Counted from the stretch's first letter, positions 43,758 through 53,340 are shown. The stretch: 64,000 nucleotides of DNA from Carboxylicivirga marina (GCF_016612505.1 NZ_JAENRR010000015.1:1-64000), one strand, 5' to 3'. The notes: generated from the letters alone by a model not told the origin. A program made the numbers and translations.

Positions 43758-44513
43758 TTAAGCGTATTCCTTATTGTGCTCGAGTAAGTCTAATAATTGG
43801 TAATAGCGTCGATTTTCATAGGCTACCTCATCGCCCGTTCTCATTTTAACTCGCTGATGTTCGGCTTTGATGTCTATGACATGCTGTAGGTTAATTAAAT
43901 AATGAGGATGGCATCGAAAAAAATAATGATCGGTGAGCATGGCCTCGTAGCGACGCAATGGCTTGGCTACAAAAAAGTAACTGTTGTCTTTCATGTAAAA
44001 ATTGGCGCCCCCCTGAATTGCTTTACCCCAAACAATTTCATTCACATTACATGCTTTTAAATTATCGCGACCTTGTAATATTATTTGATTCTGATCTTGT
44101 TCTATATTGTTGAATAAGGTTTCGAGTTTCAATTGGTAGTCCTTGTCTTGCAACTGGTCAATGGCTTTGTCAATAGCTACTACCATTTCGTTAATGTCAA
44201 ATGGTTTAAAAACAAAGTCTACAGCAGCATACTGCACTGCTTTAATAACATATTCGTGGTAAGCCGACATGAATACGATCTTAAAATCTAAATCGCGACA
44301 CTGTCTGATAACATCAAAAGAAGTACCGTCGATAAGATGGATATCCATTAATAGTAAATCTGGCTGATGAAGCTTAATTTTATTAATAGATTCATTAACA
44401 AGTGACGCCGTGTCAACAATTGTTATTTCGGGGAAATGATTTTCAATGATCTTGGAAACGGCCATGATATTGAAATTATCATCTTCTACTATTATGGTTC
44501 TTATCTTATTCAT
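43758..44513 (-). CDS. LytTR-type response regulator
   Basis: A 251-residue regulator. Receiver domain (residues 4-125): Glu10-Asp11-Asp12 pocket, phospho-acceptor Asp57 in LLLMDIHLIDG, Lys in FVFKPFDI. The LytTR DNA-binding domain follows (about 145-247) with the typical FFVAKPLRRYEAML and HYFFRCHPHYLINLQHV. It should bind direct-repeat sites as a dimer. The start ATG 44513 lies 8 nt inside the kinase gene, so translation is coupled to it. Targets are unknown. Confidence 0.9.
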   Translation of the reverse strand: MNKIRTIIVEDDNFNIMAVSKIIENHFPEITIVDTASLVNESINKIKLHQPDLLLMDIHLIDGTSFDVIRQCRDLDFKIVFMSAYHEYVIKAVQYAAVDFVFKPFDINEMVVAIDKAIDQLQDKDYQLKLETLFNNIEQDQNQIILQGRDNLKACNVNEIVWGKAIQGGANFYMKDNSYFFVAKPLRRYEAMLTDHYFFRCHPHYLINLQHVIDIKAEHQRVKMRTGDEVAYENRRYYQLLDLLEHNKEYA

Positions 44514-46458
44514 CAGAGGGTAGTTTTGTGGCTTCTTGCATGGTTAATGGTAGTATGATGCGGGCAATCGTACCTCGTTCGAAAGGATCTTTTCTTTTCT
44601 TGTCAAAGATTTCCAGATGAGTCTTCTTACGAGTATCTCGGCTTAATATATTGAGGCGTTCCTGAGTGATTTTAATGGCCATTGACTCATGTTTCTTCTC
44701 TATTTTGCTTAATTGATCAGAATAGTCAATGCCTAGCCCGTTGTCTTCAACTTCCAATACCATATTTTTTCCATCCTTTACTATGCGGATGATTAATTTA
44801 CCACCTTCACCAAGTGGTCTTAAGCCATGTTCAATGGCATTCTCAACAAATGGTTGAATGAGCATTGGAGGAATGACAACCTTATTGTTTTTAATTTCAT
44901 CACTAATGAAAATGTCAAAAGCAAAAGGTGGAGAGAATCGTAATTGCTGGATTTTTAAATAGTATTGAAGCATTTCTATTTCCTCATGAATAGGAATGAA
45001 TTCGTAGTTGCTGCTCCGTAAAACATGCCTCATGAGTTTGGAGAAATGAGCAAGAAATCGACTCGATTTATCCATGTCATTTTCAAGAATAAACACCTGA
45101 ATAGCACTTAAGGCATTAAAGATAAAATGCGGATTCATTTGCGAGCGCAATAAGCGTTGCTGAAATCTTAGGTTTCGATATCGACTACGTAGCCGTCCCT
45201 GAAAGATGATTAAAACAGCTATTACCACCAGAACAATTACTAATGTGACAACTGCAGCCAGTAAAGAGCGCTGTTTCGAAAGTAATGTTTTTTGGAGCAG
45301 AGCTTCCTTGTTTAATTCGTCAATCTGAAGTTTTTGAAGTGTATTGTTATATTTAGCTTCAATGGAGGCCATGTGAAAAATATTCTTTTCATTAAGAATG
45401 CTGTCTTTAAAAGATGTCGCTTTCTTAAAGTATTCGAGAGAGAGCCTAAAGAATTGCTTTTCTTCATAAGCCATTGAAAGGAGTGATGCGGCTTCTTCGG
45501 CCGTGTATTTGGAGCCAATATCGGTTGCCATCATTAAGCCTTTGTCTAAATAATAGATGGCTTGTTCAGGTAGGTTATCATTCAAATATGTTTTACCAAT
45601 TTGTGTGTAACTAACCGATGTAAGCATTCGATCCTCCAACTCCAGGTTTATTTCCAGGGCTTTCATCAAATAATCAAGTGCCAATCTGTTCTGTTGTTTC
45701 TCAATGTAGGCACTGCCAATGCTGTTGTAACAAATTGATTGACCTACCCGACTGTTAATTTGTGTGTTGTAATCGAGCGAACGAAAGTAATAGTGCATGG
45801 CAGAATCTAACTGGTTCAGCTTGAAGTACGCTTCCCCAATATTATTGGTATTGATGGCCATTCCTAAGATATTATTCATCTTTCGTGAAATGATTAAACC
45901 ACGGCGGAAATACTCAATGGCTGAATGATGTCGCTCCATTGCAATGCTCACGTTGCCCATTCCGTTAATGGCTTTGCTCAGACTTAAAGAATCATTACAT
46001 TCTTCGGCTAATTGCAAAGCTTTCATGTGCATATCCAGAGCCTGTGGATTTTCATCAATTCTTCTGTAGATAACACCAATCTGATTGTAGGCCCTTGTTT
46101 GAAAGTGGATGTTATCAGATGATTCGGCAATATCCAAAGCTTTTTGGAGCATCATCATGGCATCAGAATAGTATGATTTATTCCGGTAGCGTTGCCCTAC
46201 TAACGTGTAGATGTTAAATAATTGACCACTATTTTGGCTTTTTATGGCCATGTCTTCAGCCTCTTTTAAATACTGGTCAAATGGATTGCTGTGATTTAGT
46301 TTGTCGGCATACGTTTCTTTCGATTGGGCGATAAGTTGTTCAACCATTAAAGAGTCCTCACTATGAACAATCAATGGTTGTACAGTTGGTTTTGATGTTT
46401 TTTGCTTATTGCATCCACATAAAATTATAATAGATAATATGACGATTGTATTTCTCAC
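44506..46458 (-). CDS. LytS-type sensor kinase with TPR sensor domain
   Basis: A 650-residue protein starting at GTG 46458. Residues 1-16 are a lipoprotein-like signal (IIILCGC), followed by about seven TPRs (about 65-370) that would lie in the periplasm, a transmembrane helix (about 398-420), and a His_kinase domain of the LytS family with His444 in QMNPHFIFNALSAIQ. An HATPase region has IPPMLIQPFVENAIEHGL and VEDNGLGIDY. TPR-LytS kinases are common in Bacteroidota and sense unknown protein or peptide signals. The partner regulator overlaps it by 8 nt. Confidence 0.9.
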   Translation of the reverse strand: MRNTIVILSIIILCGCNKQKTSKPTVQPLIVHSEDSLMVEQLIAQSKETYADKLNHSNPFDQYLKEAEDMAIKSQNSGQLFNIYTLVGQRYRNKSYYSDAMMMLQKALDIAESSDNIHFQTRAYNQIGVIYRRIDENPQALDMHMKALQLAEECNDSLSLSKAINGMGNVSIAMERHHSAIEYFRRGLIISRKMNNILGMAINTNNIGEAYFKLNQLDSAMHYYFRSLDYNTQINSRVGQSICYNSIGSAYIEKQQNRLALDYLMKALEINLELEDRMLTSVSYTQIGKTYLNDNLPEQAIYYLDKGLMMATDIGSKYTAEEAASLLSMAYEEKQFFRLSLEYFKKATSFKDSILNEKNIFHMASIEAKYNNTLQKLQIDELNKEALLQKTLLSKQRSLLAAVVTLVIVLVVIAVLIIFQGRLRSRYRNLRFQQRLLRSQMNPHFIFNALSAIQVFILENDMDKSSRFLAHFSKLMRHVLRSSNYEFIPIHEEIEMLQYYLKIQQLRFSPPFAFDIFISDEIKNNKVVIPPMLIQPFVENAIEHGLRPLGEGGKLIIRIVKDGKNMVLEVEDNGLGIDYSDQLSKIEKKHESMAIKITQERLNILSRDTRKKTHLEIFDKKRKDPFERGTIARIILPLTMQEATKLPSDE

Positions 46459-46604
46459 TCTAACTGTCTTGATTTGAACTCTTCCCGTGGTGTATAGCTA
46501 TTGCTTCATACAAATTATGAAAATTTAGAGTGGTTAAAAGCTTTTTGTTTCGGAAGTTATCAACAGAGTTATTAACAGGCGGGTACTTGGTTTTATTAAA
46601 AATC

Positions 46605-46612
46605 TATCTTTG
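46605..46612 (+). promoter_or_regulatory. -7 box upstream of dusB
   Basis: TATCTTTG at 46605-46612, with a TTG at 46587-46589 only 15 nt away. It overlaps the first possible TTG start (46610), which supports the later GTG at 46637. Confidence 0.45.
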
Positions 46613-46636
46613 CAAAAAAGTTTAATAAAGGATATT

Positions 46637-47635
46637 GTGAAGATTGGAGAGCTTGATTTAGGAGAAAAGCCATTGTTATTGGCGCCGATGGAAGATGTGA
46701 CAGATCCTTCATTTAGAGTATTTTGTAAAGAGCAAGGTGCTGATATGATGTACACTGAGTTTGTATCAGCTGAAGCATTGGTACGTAACGTCAACCGTTC
46801 ATTGCGAAAACTCGAATTGGTAGAGGAGGAAAGACCTGTTGGTATACAAATATACGGTAAGGATGTTGATAAAATGGTTGTGGCTGCTCAAATGGCAGCT
46901 GAAGCTAAGCCAGAATTAATAGATCTGAACTTTGGATGTCCGGTAAAAAAGATTGCTGGTAAAGGAAGTGGTTCCGGTTTGTTGCTGGATATTCCTAAAA
47001 TGCTAGCCATAACAAAGGCGGTTGTTAAAGCTGTTGATGTGCCTGTAACAGCCAAAACGCGTTTGGGCTGGGATAGTGATTCATTAGTAATCGAAAGTGT
47101 TGCTGAACAGTTGCAGGATGTAGGAGTGCAGGCATTGTGTATTCATGGCCGTACGCGCGAGCAGATGTATAATGGTGAGGCCGACTGGACTTTAATAGGC
47201 AAGGTGAAGGCGAATCCGCGGATGAAGATACCTATTATTGGTAATGGAGATGTGGATAGTCCACAGCGGGCAAAAATGTTTATAGATAAGTACGGTGTTG
47301 ATGCTTTAATGATTGGAAGGGCTTCTATCGGAAAGCCATGGATTTTTAGAGAGATAAAGCACTTTTTGCAAACGGGTGTGCTGTTGCCGCCTTTAACAAT
47401 TAAAGAACAGGCCGATTTGATGGATGACATTGTTAAGAAGTCGTGTGCAATGATTGGTGAGCGAAGAGGAATCTTGCATGCCCGACGTCATTTAGCGATA
47501 CCATTTAGGAGTTTACCAGATATTCGTCCGTTACGAATTCAACTACTGCGAGAGAAATCAGTTTCAGGTATTTCGAATGTGTTGAAAGAGATTGGAGAAA
47601 AGTACGCCAGTTACCCCATGTCTGAACTGGAGTAA
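46637..47635 (+). CDS. dusB: tRNA-dihydrouridine synthase
   Basis: A 332-residue FMN enzyme that reduces uridine to dihydrouridine in tRNA D-loops using NAD(P)H. It shows PLLLAPMEDVTDPSFR, ELIDLNFGCPVKKIAGKGSGSGLL with the conserved Cys, TAKTRLGWD, CIHGRTREQMYNGEADW and IPIIGNGDV. The open frame begins at TTG 46610 inside a promoter, so GTG 46637 (MKIGELDLGEKPLLLAPMED) is chosen; it matches the usual Bacteroidota DusB N-terminus. Its end overlaps the convergent permease gene by 25 bp. The subgroup (B-type) is inferred from the overall motif pattern. Confidence 0.9.
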   Translation: MKIGELDLGEKPLLLAPMEDVTDPSFRVFCKEQGADMMYTEFVSAEALVRNVNRSLRKLELVEEERPVGIQIYGKDVDKMVVAAQMAAEAKPELIDLNFGCPVKKIAGKGSGSGLLLDIPKMLAITKAVVKAVDVPVTAKTRLGWDSDSLVIESVAEQLQDVGVQALCIHGRTREQMYNGEADWTLIGKVKANPRMKIPIIGNGDVDSPQRAKMFIDKYGVDALMIGRASIGKPWIFREIKHFLQTGVLLPPLTIKEQADLMDDIVKKSCAMIGERRGILHARRHLAIPFRSLPDIRPLRIQLLREKSVSGISNVLKEIGEKYASYPMSELE

Positions 47636-48849
47636 TACTTGTCAACGATTACTCGCACGGGATACCAGGCAGCCAAGGCGCTTATAATTGATACAGTAAT
47701 AACTACCACGATTACATCGGTCCATATTAAGGCAATTGGGTAGGCATCGGTAATGTAATGACCATCACCCATGAATTTGATTATACCGAAGTGCTCTTGT
47801 ATCAATACTATTATAACGCCCAGAAATGAACCTAGTATAATGCCAGCAACCGAAATGAGCCAGCCTTCCATCATAAAAATACGAGTTATCAACTTCTTAT
47901 CGGCACCCATGCTTTTTAAGGTAAAGATGCTTTCTTTTTTTTCGAAGATTAGCATTGCCAGATTAGCGACAATATTAAAGGCGGCAATGGCAATGATGAA
48001 GCTGAGGATTAAATAGGCAAACAGTTTTTCAACCTTCATTACTTTGTAGAATTCAGCATGTTGTTCCTGTTGGTTAAGTACGTTCATTTTATTGCCAACA
48101 ATTTCCTGAATTCTGTTTTCGGCCTTGGTTATATCTTTATTGTCGTCAACCTTTATGGCAAGTGACGAGATGGTTTTATCATCATATTGTAAAAGTCTAC
48201 GAGCCTGCTCAATATCAATAATGAGATATTGTCCGTCATATTCTTCCTGATTGACGGCAAAGAAGCCTGATGGACTAAGGTACTCTTGTTTGAAAGCATT
48301 TTGAGGAGCCATCATGTTGATATTTCCTTTTCGTTTGGGAACGTACATGCTCAAAGGTGTTACAAAATTGAGTCTGATGGCCAATTGATCGGCCAGGCGT
48401 TTGCCAATAACTCCCCGAAATTCTGATTTAAACTTTAACTCATATTTGCCATCAATAATGATTGAATCGATGGAGCTTACTTTGTTGAAATTAGAATCGA
48501 CACCTAGTACAACGCCCGGAATCTTGCGATCTCTAAATTTAAGTAAGGCCTGATGTTCTAAGGTTTCCGACAGGAATAGAATGTCATCTGATGATTTGAG
48601 TTGCTGGTAGTTTAATGAGTCAGTTGAGATGACTTTTCCGGATGTGGGTACCAGTTTGAAGTCAGGATCAAAGGCCGTGTACAAATCGCCCATAAAATTA
48701 TGAACCCCATTAAATACTGATAGCACAATTACCAATGCCATGCTGCCTGTTAAAACCCCAAAAATTGAAATCATCGAAATAATATTGATGATGTTCTGCG
48801 ATTTTTTGGCGTATAAATACCTGCGAGCAATGTCAAAGGCGAGTTTCAT
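47611..48849 (-). CDS. LolC/LolE-like ABC transporter permease
   Basis: A 412-residue inner-membrane protein with one N-terminal helix (about 20-50), a 220-residue periplasmic domain (MacB_PCD type) and three C-terminal helices (about 275-405). The N-terminus FDIARRYLYAKKSQNIINIIS is the family signature of lipoprotein-releasing permeases in Bacteroidota. The C-terminal FtsX-like part includes FTLKSMGADKKLITRIFMMEG. It should extract outer-membrane lipoproteins from the inner membrane with an ATPase encoded elsewhere. The frame reaches 48870 but ATG 48849 (MKLAFDIARRYL) is the family start. Methyltransferase and rbfA lie just upstream in a likely operon. Confidence 0.85.
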   Translation of the reverse strand: MKLAFDIARRYLYAKKSQNIINIISMISIFGVLTGSMALVIVLSVFNGVHNFMGDLYTAFDPDFKLVPTSGKVISTDSLNYQQLKSSDDILFLSETLEHQALLKFRDRKIPGVVLGVDSNFNKVSSIDSIIIDGKYELKFKSEFRGVIGKRLADQLAIRLNFVTPLSMYVPKRKGNINMMAPQNAFKQEYLSPSGFFAVNQEEYDGQYLIIDIEQARRLLQYDDKTISSLAIKVDDNKDITKAENRIQEIVGNKMNVLNQQEQHAEFYKVMKVEKLFAYLILSFIIAIAAFNIVANLAMLIFEKKESIFTLKSMGADKKLITRIFMMEGWLISVAGIILGSFLGVIIVLIQEHFGIIKFMGDGHYITDAYPIALIWTDVIVVVITVSIISALAAWYPVRVIVDKYYSSSDMG

Positions 48850-48853
48850 ATTG

Positions 48854-49675
48854 TTATTTTTGAGCAACAACCATTAGTCCTGTTCCTGTTTTATGTGTTT
48901 GGCTGATGTCTATCCAATTAAGTAAATAGGCCAAAGGATAGGTTAGGATGTAATAAGCTGGTAAGACAATAAAGAATAGCTTAGTAGTATTAAGTGCTTT
49001 GATTGGAAACTTCATAGATAATCGCCATGAAATGTTTCCGGCCTTACCATAAGTGTATGATGTCTGAATGTTTTTGAAGCCAGCTCGTTTGAGCTTCGTT
49101 TTAATGTCTTCTGCATTGTAGCCGTCGCGCACATGCTCATCGATAAATCCATGGACGCCATCTTCTTCATGTTCGTGGTGTGCATCTGAACCACCTTGAT
49201 CGGATGGGGTTGAGATAATTAAACGTCCGCCTTCTTTCATTGACTTATAAAAATTCGCAAAAACTAATTCGTCTTCCAGTATGTGCTCCATAACGTCAAC
49301 CGATAGAATCAAGTCGTACGTATCTTCTTCAATGTACTTCGTTAAGTCGGCATATTTAAAATGTACTCTGTCGCTACGTTTTATTTTTTTGAAGAACTGA
49401 TTGCAATCAGCAATTTGTTCCTCTTTTACATCGGCTCCGGTTATTGTCCAGTTTTTGCCAAGGCTTGACATGTAATAATCATATTGCCCAAAACCGCTAC
49501 CTGCATCCAGAATGTTAAGAGTAGCCTGTTTCAGTTTACTTACTTTCCTTAATTCGCGGCGAATGTACCAGGCACGTAATAGTAGTAAATCGAGTAAGCG
49601 GTAAAAAAAGATTCGCAAAGCAGGTGTTTGATTAAACACTTTGCCAAGCGATCGTTTAATAGGATCGTATTGCAT
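48854..49675 (-). CDS. SAM-dependent class I methyltransferase
   Basis: A 273-residue methyltransferase with the SAM motif I ILDAGSGFGQYDYYMSSL (about 52-69), acidic residue at the end of strand 2 (GADVKEEQI) and motif IV DLILSVDVMEHI. A C-terminal hydrophobic pair of helices (about 225-260) suggests membrane association. Substrate not determined. It starts 3 bp after rbfA and ends 5 bp before the permease gene: a tight minus-strand trio. Confidence 0.8.
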   Translation of the reverse strand: MQYDPIKRSLGKVFNQTPALRIFFYRLLDLLLLRAWYIRRELRKVSKLKQATLNILDAGSGFGQYDYYMSSLGKNWTITGADVKEEQIADCNQFFKKIKRSDRVHFKYADLTKYIEEDTYDLILSVDVMEHILEDELVFANFYKSMKEGGRLIISTPSDQGGSDAHHEHEEDGVHGFIDEHVRDGYNAEDIKTKLKRAGFKNIQTSYTYGKAGNISWRLSMKFPIKALNTTKLFFIVLPAYYILTYPLAYLLNWIDISQTHKTGTGLMVVAQK

Positions 49676-49677
49676 GT

Positions 49678-50016
49678 TTATTCTTTTAAAAGGCGATCAA
49701 TATTATCCAGGTAATCGAGGCTGTCGTCAACAAAGAATCGTAAATCTGGTATAATACGCATTTGCTTGCCCACTCTTTTGCCAAGTGCGAATCGAACCTG
49801 TGACGTTTGATCGTTAATCTCTTTCATTACCTCTTTTATGTTTCCCGTAGGGAAAATGCTCAAATAGGCTTTGGCCTGGCCTAAATCAGGAGATATTCTA
49901 ACTGCTGTTACAGATACCATTGTACCCAAACAAAGCTGTCGCATCTCACGTTGGAATATTTCACTAATCTCTCTTTGCAAAAGGCGCGATATTTTTTTTT
50001 GTCGTGTTGAATCCAT
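49678..50016 (-). CDS. rbfA: Ribosome-binding factor A
   Basis: A 112-residue KH-fold protein needed for late 16S rRNA maturation of the 30S subunit. Visible family motifs: RQKKISRLLQREISEIFQRE, VSVTAVRISPDLGQAKAYLS and the end LRFFVDDSLDYLDNIDRLL. The position just before a methyltransferase and the LolC/E-like permease is a recurring Bacteroidota order. ATG 50016 is clear. Confidence 0.9.
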   Translation of the reverse strand: MDSTRQKKISRLLQREISEIFQREMRQLCLGTMVSVTAVRISPDLGQAKAYLSIFPTGNIKEVMKEINDQTSQVRFALGKRVGKQMRIIPDLRFFVDDSLDYLDNIDRLLKE

Positions 50017-50143
50017 ATTGTTTTTTACTCAATCTTTTACCAAACTATGTATTGTCTACAAGTCATCTATTGTCAACTCGCAAAATTACGCTTTTTCACC
50101 GGATAAATCATAGCTAGAGATAAGTCGCTGTGTCTTTTTTAAA

Positions 50144-50175
50144 TAAAAAAACCTGCAACTCCTTTGAATTGCAGG
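50144..50175 (-). terminator. Terminator of the Spy-like lipoprotein gene
   Basis: A 7-bp stem CCTGCAA/TTGCAGG with a 10-nt loop and a run of A on the plus strand (T on the minus). 41 bp after the stop at 50217. Confidence 0.8.
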
Positions 50176-50216
50176 CTCTCAAACCAAAACTTTTACCAAT
50201 TATGAAAAAACATGGG

Positions 50217-50615
50217 TTATCTTTCGCCTCTTCCTCCTCTTCGCCCATTTCTCATTTCTTTTGCTCTTTCCTCTTCGAGCTTTATATATTTTTCGAATTG
50301 CTCTTCGCTTAATACTTCTTTGAGCTCATCGTTTTTTTTGTTTAATAATTCACCTCTCAATGTACGCATTTTTTCTCTATCTCCGCCCGCTTCCTCTTTT
50401 AATTTTTTAAATTTTTCAGCGTATTTGAGGTTTAATTCACTTACGGTTTTTGACTGTTCAGAAGAAAGATCTAGACTCTTCTCCATCATTTCAGTCTGAT
50501 GTTTAGCCATGTCTTCTGCCGATGCACGTTTGCGTTGTTGACCGTTGGTGTTACAAGCTATCAAACTCATCATTAATAACGCTATTACAACTAATTTATT
50601 ACCCATTTTGTTCAT
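50217..50615 (-). CDS. Spy/LTxxQ-like periplasmic lipoprotein
   Basis: A 132-residue protein with a lipoprotein signal (MMSLIAC, Cys21) and a helical, highly charged mature part. LDLSSEQSKTVSELNLKYAEK and VLSEEQFEKYIKLEEER are two LTxxQ-like repeats, as in Spy and CpxP; the tail is Arg/Gly-rich (RNGRRGGRGER). Spy-type proteins act as ATP-independent chaperones in the periplasm or sense envelope stress. A second ATG at 50606 is an alternative start. The family is only suggested by pattern. Confidence 0.65.
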   Translation of the reverse strand: MNKMGNKLVVIALLMMSLIACNTNGQQRKRASAEDMAKHQTEMMEKSLDLSSEQSKTVSELNLKYAEKFKKLKEEAGGDREKMRTLRGELLNKKNDELKEVLSEEQFEKYIKLEEERAKEMRNGRRGGRGER

Positions 50616-50851
50616 GTTTTTTGTTTAACATTTTGAGTAGGACGTCGAATGTTATTCTTTCCTGTGTTTTGGTCGAAAAATTCGCAGATAAGAATGGGTG
50701 TTGTATGTGGTTGATGTTTAGTTTAATGGGGTTGTTGATGAGGTTGGTAAAATTTGATTTATACAAAAATTAACATTATTTGATTTGATATTGAGTGATT
50801 TAGTAAAATTTGACTTATTTTGTGCAGAGAATCGAGATTTGGGATATCTAT

Positions 50852-52804
50852 ATGATAAATTTTGGAAACAGATTTATCCTGTCAGTTATCACTTTTGTAA
50901 TAGTGCTAATGGTATCGGCACAAGATAAGAAAGCACAGAGGCAGGAGAGTAAAGCATATTTTAAAGCTTTAAATTATGTTGAGACAGATGATTATGATAA
51001 GGCAATTGTAGCATTCAAAAATATAGTTAGTGATTCACCGGCTTTTGTAGAAGCCTATTTGCAGTTAGGACTATGTTACTTGAATACGAATACCGGGGCT
51101 GATTCCGCAATTGTTGTACTGCAAAATGGCATGGGTTTATTAAGTGCCAATGAGCAATCGCAAATACTGGGTCAGGATTTCTTCATGGCCTTGGGTAAGG
51201 CTTATCAGGTTTCTTTGCAGCCCGATTCAGCGTTGCTTGTTTATGATGAATTGTTATCGCGATTAACAGAAAAAGACAAGGGGTTTAAGAAGGAGATAGA
51301 GTTGGAGATGCAAAACTGTGAAAACGCAAAGGTTTTTTTAGCCAACCCGATTCAATTAACTATTACCAACCTGGGGGAAGAAGTCAATAGTCGGTACGAT
51401 GATCATAGTCCGCTGGTTAATGTTTATGACGATTTATTGCTGTTTACCTCGCGTCGCAAGGGAGGTAAGCTTCCTGAGTTAGTAGATGGGCAATACCCCG
51501 AGAAAGTATATTATACCGAAAGGGATACGGCAGCCTGGGAGAAAGCAGAATTACTTAATGTGTTTTTTAAAAATCAGGAGCACGAGTCTGGTTTATCTTT
51601 ATCGGCCGATGGTAATAGTTTATTCATTTACCGAAACGATAATGAAGGGAAGAGTATATACGTTAGCTACCTCGAAAACAATGAGTGGACCGAGCCGGTT
51701 AAAATGCCGCACCCTATAAATAGTATAGCCAGTGAAACACATGCATCAATATCAAGTGACCGTAGTACGCTGTTTTTTACAAGTGATAGAGAAGGTGGTT
51801 ATGGCGGTATCGATATTTATATGTGTAAGAAAGATGCTTATGGCCGTTGGGGTGAAGCCAGAAATTTGGGGCCTTCTGTTAATACACGCTTTGATGAAGA
51901 AACCTCAATGATTCATCCAGATGGATATACTTTGTATTTTGCCTCTGAAGGGCATAATTCTATGGGGCGCATGGATGTGTTTTATACGCAAATGAATGCT
52001 GATAGTACCTGGTCTCTGCCTGTAAATCTTGGGTATCCGATAAACACGCCTGACGATGATTTTTTCTTTTTGCCTACCTTAGATAAAAGCCATGCTTATT
52101 ATGCATCGGCACGATTTAATGATAATCATGGTGGTTCTGATATTTATCGGGTGGAGTTTGATTCGGCTTTCGAAGGAGAACTTGCGGTAATTGAAGGGCA
52201 GGTAAGTGAGGATGATTTAAATAAGGGGTCGGTGCGAATAATGGTAACCCGAATGACTGACAAGCGCCTTATTGGTGATTATCGCCCCGATAATAATAGT
52301 GGTAAGTATACCATGTTTCTGGAAACGGGGCATGAATATGCCATTGAAGAAATGATCGAGACTCAAAAGGTTGGAGAATCGATGCTTAATATTGAGTCTG
52401 AAATGGCCTATCAAACAGAGAAAAGTGTTTTTTCGTTTGAAGAGATTAAGATGACACCACCACTCAAGCGGACAATTATTACTCTTACGCTAGAGGAGCA
52501 AAATGAAGCCGCTGTAGCAGCTATCGAGCATGAAATTCAAAAAATTGAACGCGCACCATATTATACGATTCAAATATTGGCATTAAAACGCAGGCCCTTG
52601 TTCGCATCATTATATTTAAAAGGTCTCGATGTTGACGATATTCAGGTTGTTAAATGTAAAGATGGGTATTCGCGTTATATATATGGAGCCTTTCCAGATT
52701 ATAAAGCTGCAAAAATAAGACGAAACCAAATTTTGAAATTAGGCAAGTTTGAAGATTCATACGTAAGGCGAATCACCGAAATTGACGAATTGAGGGTTGA
52801 ATAA
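50852..52804 (+). CDS. PorE-like TPR/PD40 protein with SPOR domain
   Basis: A 650-residue exported protein. Signal peptide (residues 1-23, ending MVSAQ). TPRs lie at about 25-120. WD40-like PD40 repeats lie at about 185-440 (SGLSLSADGNSLFIYRND, ASISSDRSTLFFTSDREGGYGGIDIY, TSMIHPDGYTLYFASEG). A linker is followed by a SPOR-like domain at about 565-645 (APYYTIQILALKRRPLF, VVKCKDGYSRYIYGAFPDYKAAK). PorE of the type IX secretion system has TPR-PD40-CRD-OmpA; here the peptidoglycan anchor would be SPOR instead of OmpA. The frame begins at TTG 50810 but ATG 50852 starts the signal peptide. A T9SS or gliding role is plausible, not shown. Confidence 0.7.
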   Translation: MINFGNRFILSVITFVIVLMVSAQDKKAQRQESKAYFKALNYVETDDYDKAIVAFKNIVSDSPAFVEAYLQLGLCYLNTNTGADSAIVVLQNGMGLLSANEQSQILGQDFFMALGKAYQVSLQPDSALLVYDELLSRLTEKDKGFKKEIELEMQNCENAKVFLANPIQLTITNLGEEVNSRYDDHSPLVNVYDDLLLFTSRRKGGKLPELVDGQYPEKVYYTERDTAAWEKAELLNVFFKNQEHESGLSLSADGNSLFIYRNDNEGKSIYVSYLENNEWTEPVKMPHPINSIASETHASISSDRSTLFFTSDREGGYGGIDIYMCKKDAYGRWGEARNLGPSVNTRFDEETSMIHPDGYTLYFASEGHNSMGRMDVFYTQMNADSTWSLPVNLGYPINTPDDDFFFLPTLDKSHAYYASARFNDNHGGSDIYRVEFDSAFEGELAVIEGQVSEDDLNKGSVRIMVTRMTDKRLIGDYRPDNNSGKYTMFLETGHEYAIEEMIETQKVGESMLNIESEMAYQTEKSVFSFEEIKMTPPLKRTIITLTLEEQNEAAVAAIEHEIQKIERAPYYTIQILALKRRPLFASLYLKGLDVDDIQVVKCKDGYSRYIYGAFPDYKAAKIRRNQILKLGKFEDSYVRRITEIDELRVE

Positions 52805-52989
52805 GACTAGGTGTTTGTAATTAAAAATAAATGAGTCTTATTTTTGTATATTTACATTTATTGCTGTTTTAATAATCCATATTTTTTCACGAAAATGGTC
52901 TATTTATGGCCTATAGCTTCAATTTTAATTCCTAAGCCAATTATATATCTGGCTTGTTCTAAATAACAAGGTTTTAGCAAGAGTGAATA

Positions 52990-53340
52990 TTGGTATCACC
53001 AACGTATCTGCTTCGTGCCTGCAATGGATCAACCTCGCTGGGAGCGTAGTTAAGGCGAAGGTGGTACGATGAAGACCTGAAGTTGGTGTGAAGAAGACAT
53101 AAAGTAAGTACGAATAAATGCGAAGAAACTCAAAATAGACTGATGAGTAAACGAAAGGCTATTGTCGAAGAGATTCCTTCGGATTCGAAGGAATTTGCTA
53201 CGTATTGATGATGAGTTTAGACTATTTGCCCGATTTAATCAATAGAATTCCTTGAGACTTACCTTGGGTCGTAACAGAGGAAAGTTAGAAAATCTAAAGG
53301 TTTTCATGACGTTTTGAAAAAACGTATTAATTAAAGAAAA
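52990..53340 (+). ncRNA. Structured RNA-like segment, possible fragment of a group II intron
   Basis: This 630-bp gap has no gene but its plus strand is non-random. CACCAAC (52997-53003) pairs with GTTGGTG (53082-53088). Inside, CGCTGGGAGCG (53036-53046) folds, and ACCTCGC (53032-53038) can pair with GCGAAGGT (53055-53062). Later ATTCCTTCG/CGAAGGAAT (53173-53194) makes a 9-bp hairpin with loop GATT. Motifs such as GATGAGTAAACGAAAGG, AGTAAGTACGAATAAATGCG and AACAGAGGAAAG recall domain I of bacterial group II introns. No reverse transcriptase and no domain V are seen, so at best a 5' remnant. A different RNA is possible. The stretch 52805-52989 holds only a weak hairpin (52953-52974) that may end the upstream gene. 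Confidence 0.35.

Noticed and set aside
52990-53340. Riboswitch
   Set aside because: It does not precede a plus-strand gene and no known ligand-binding core was recognised.
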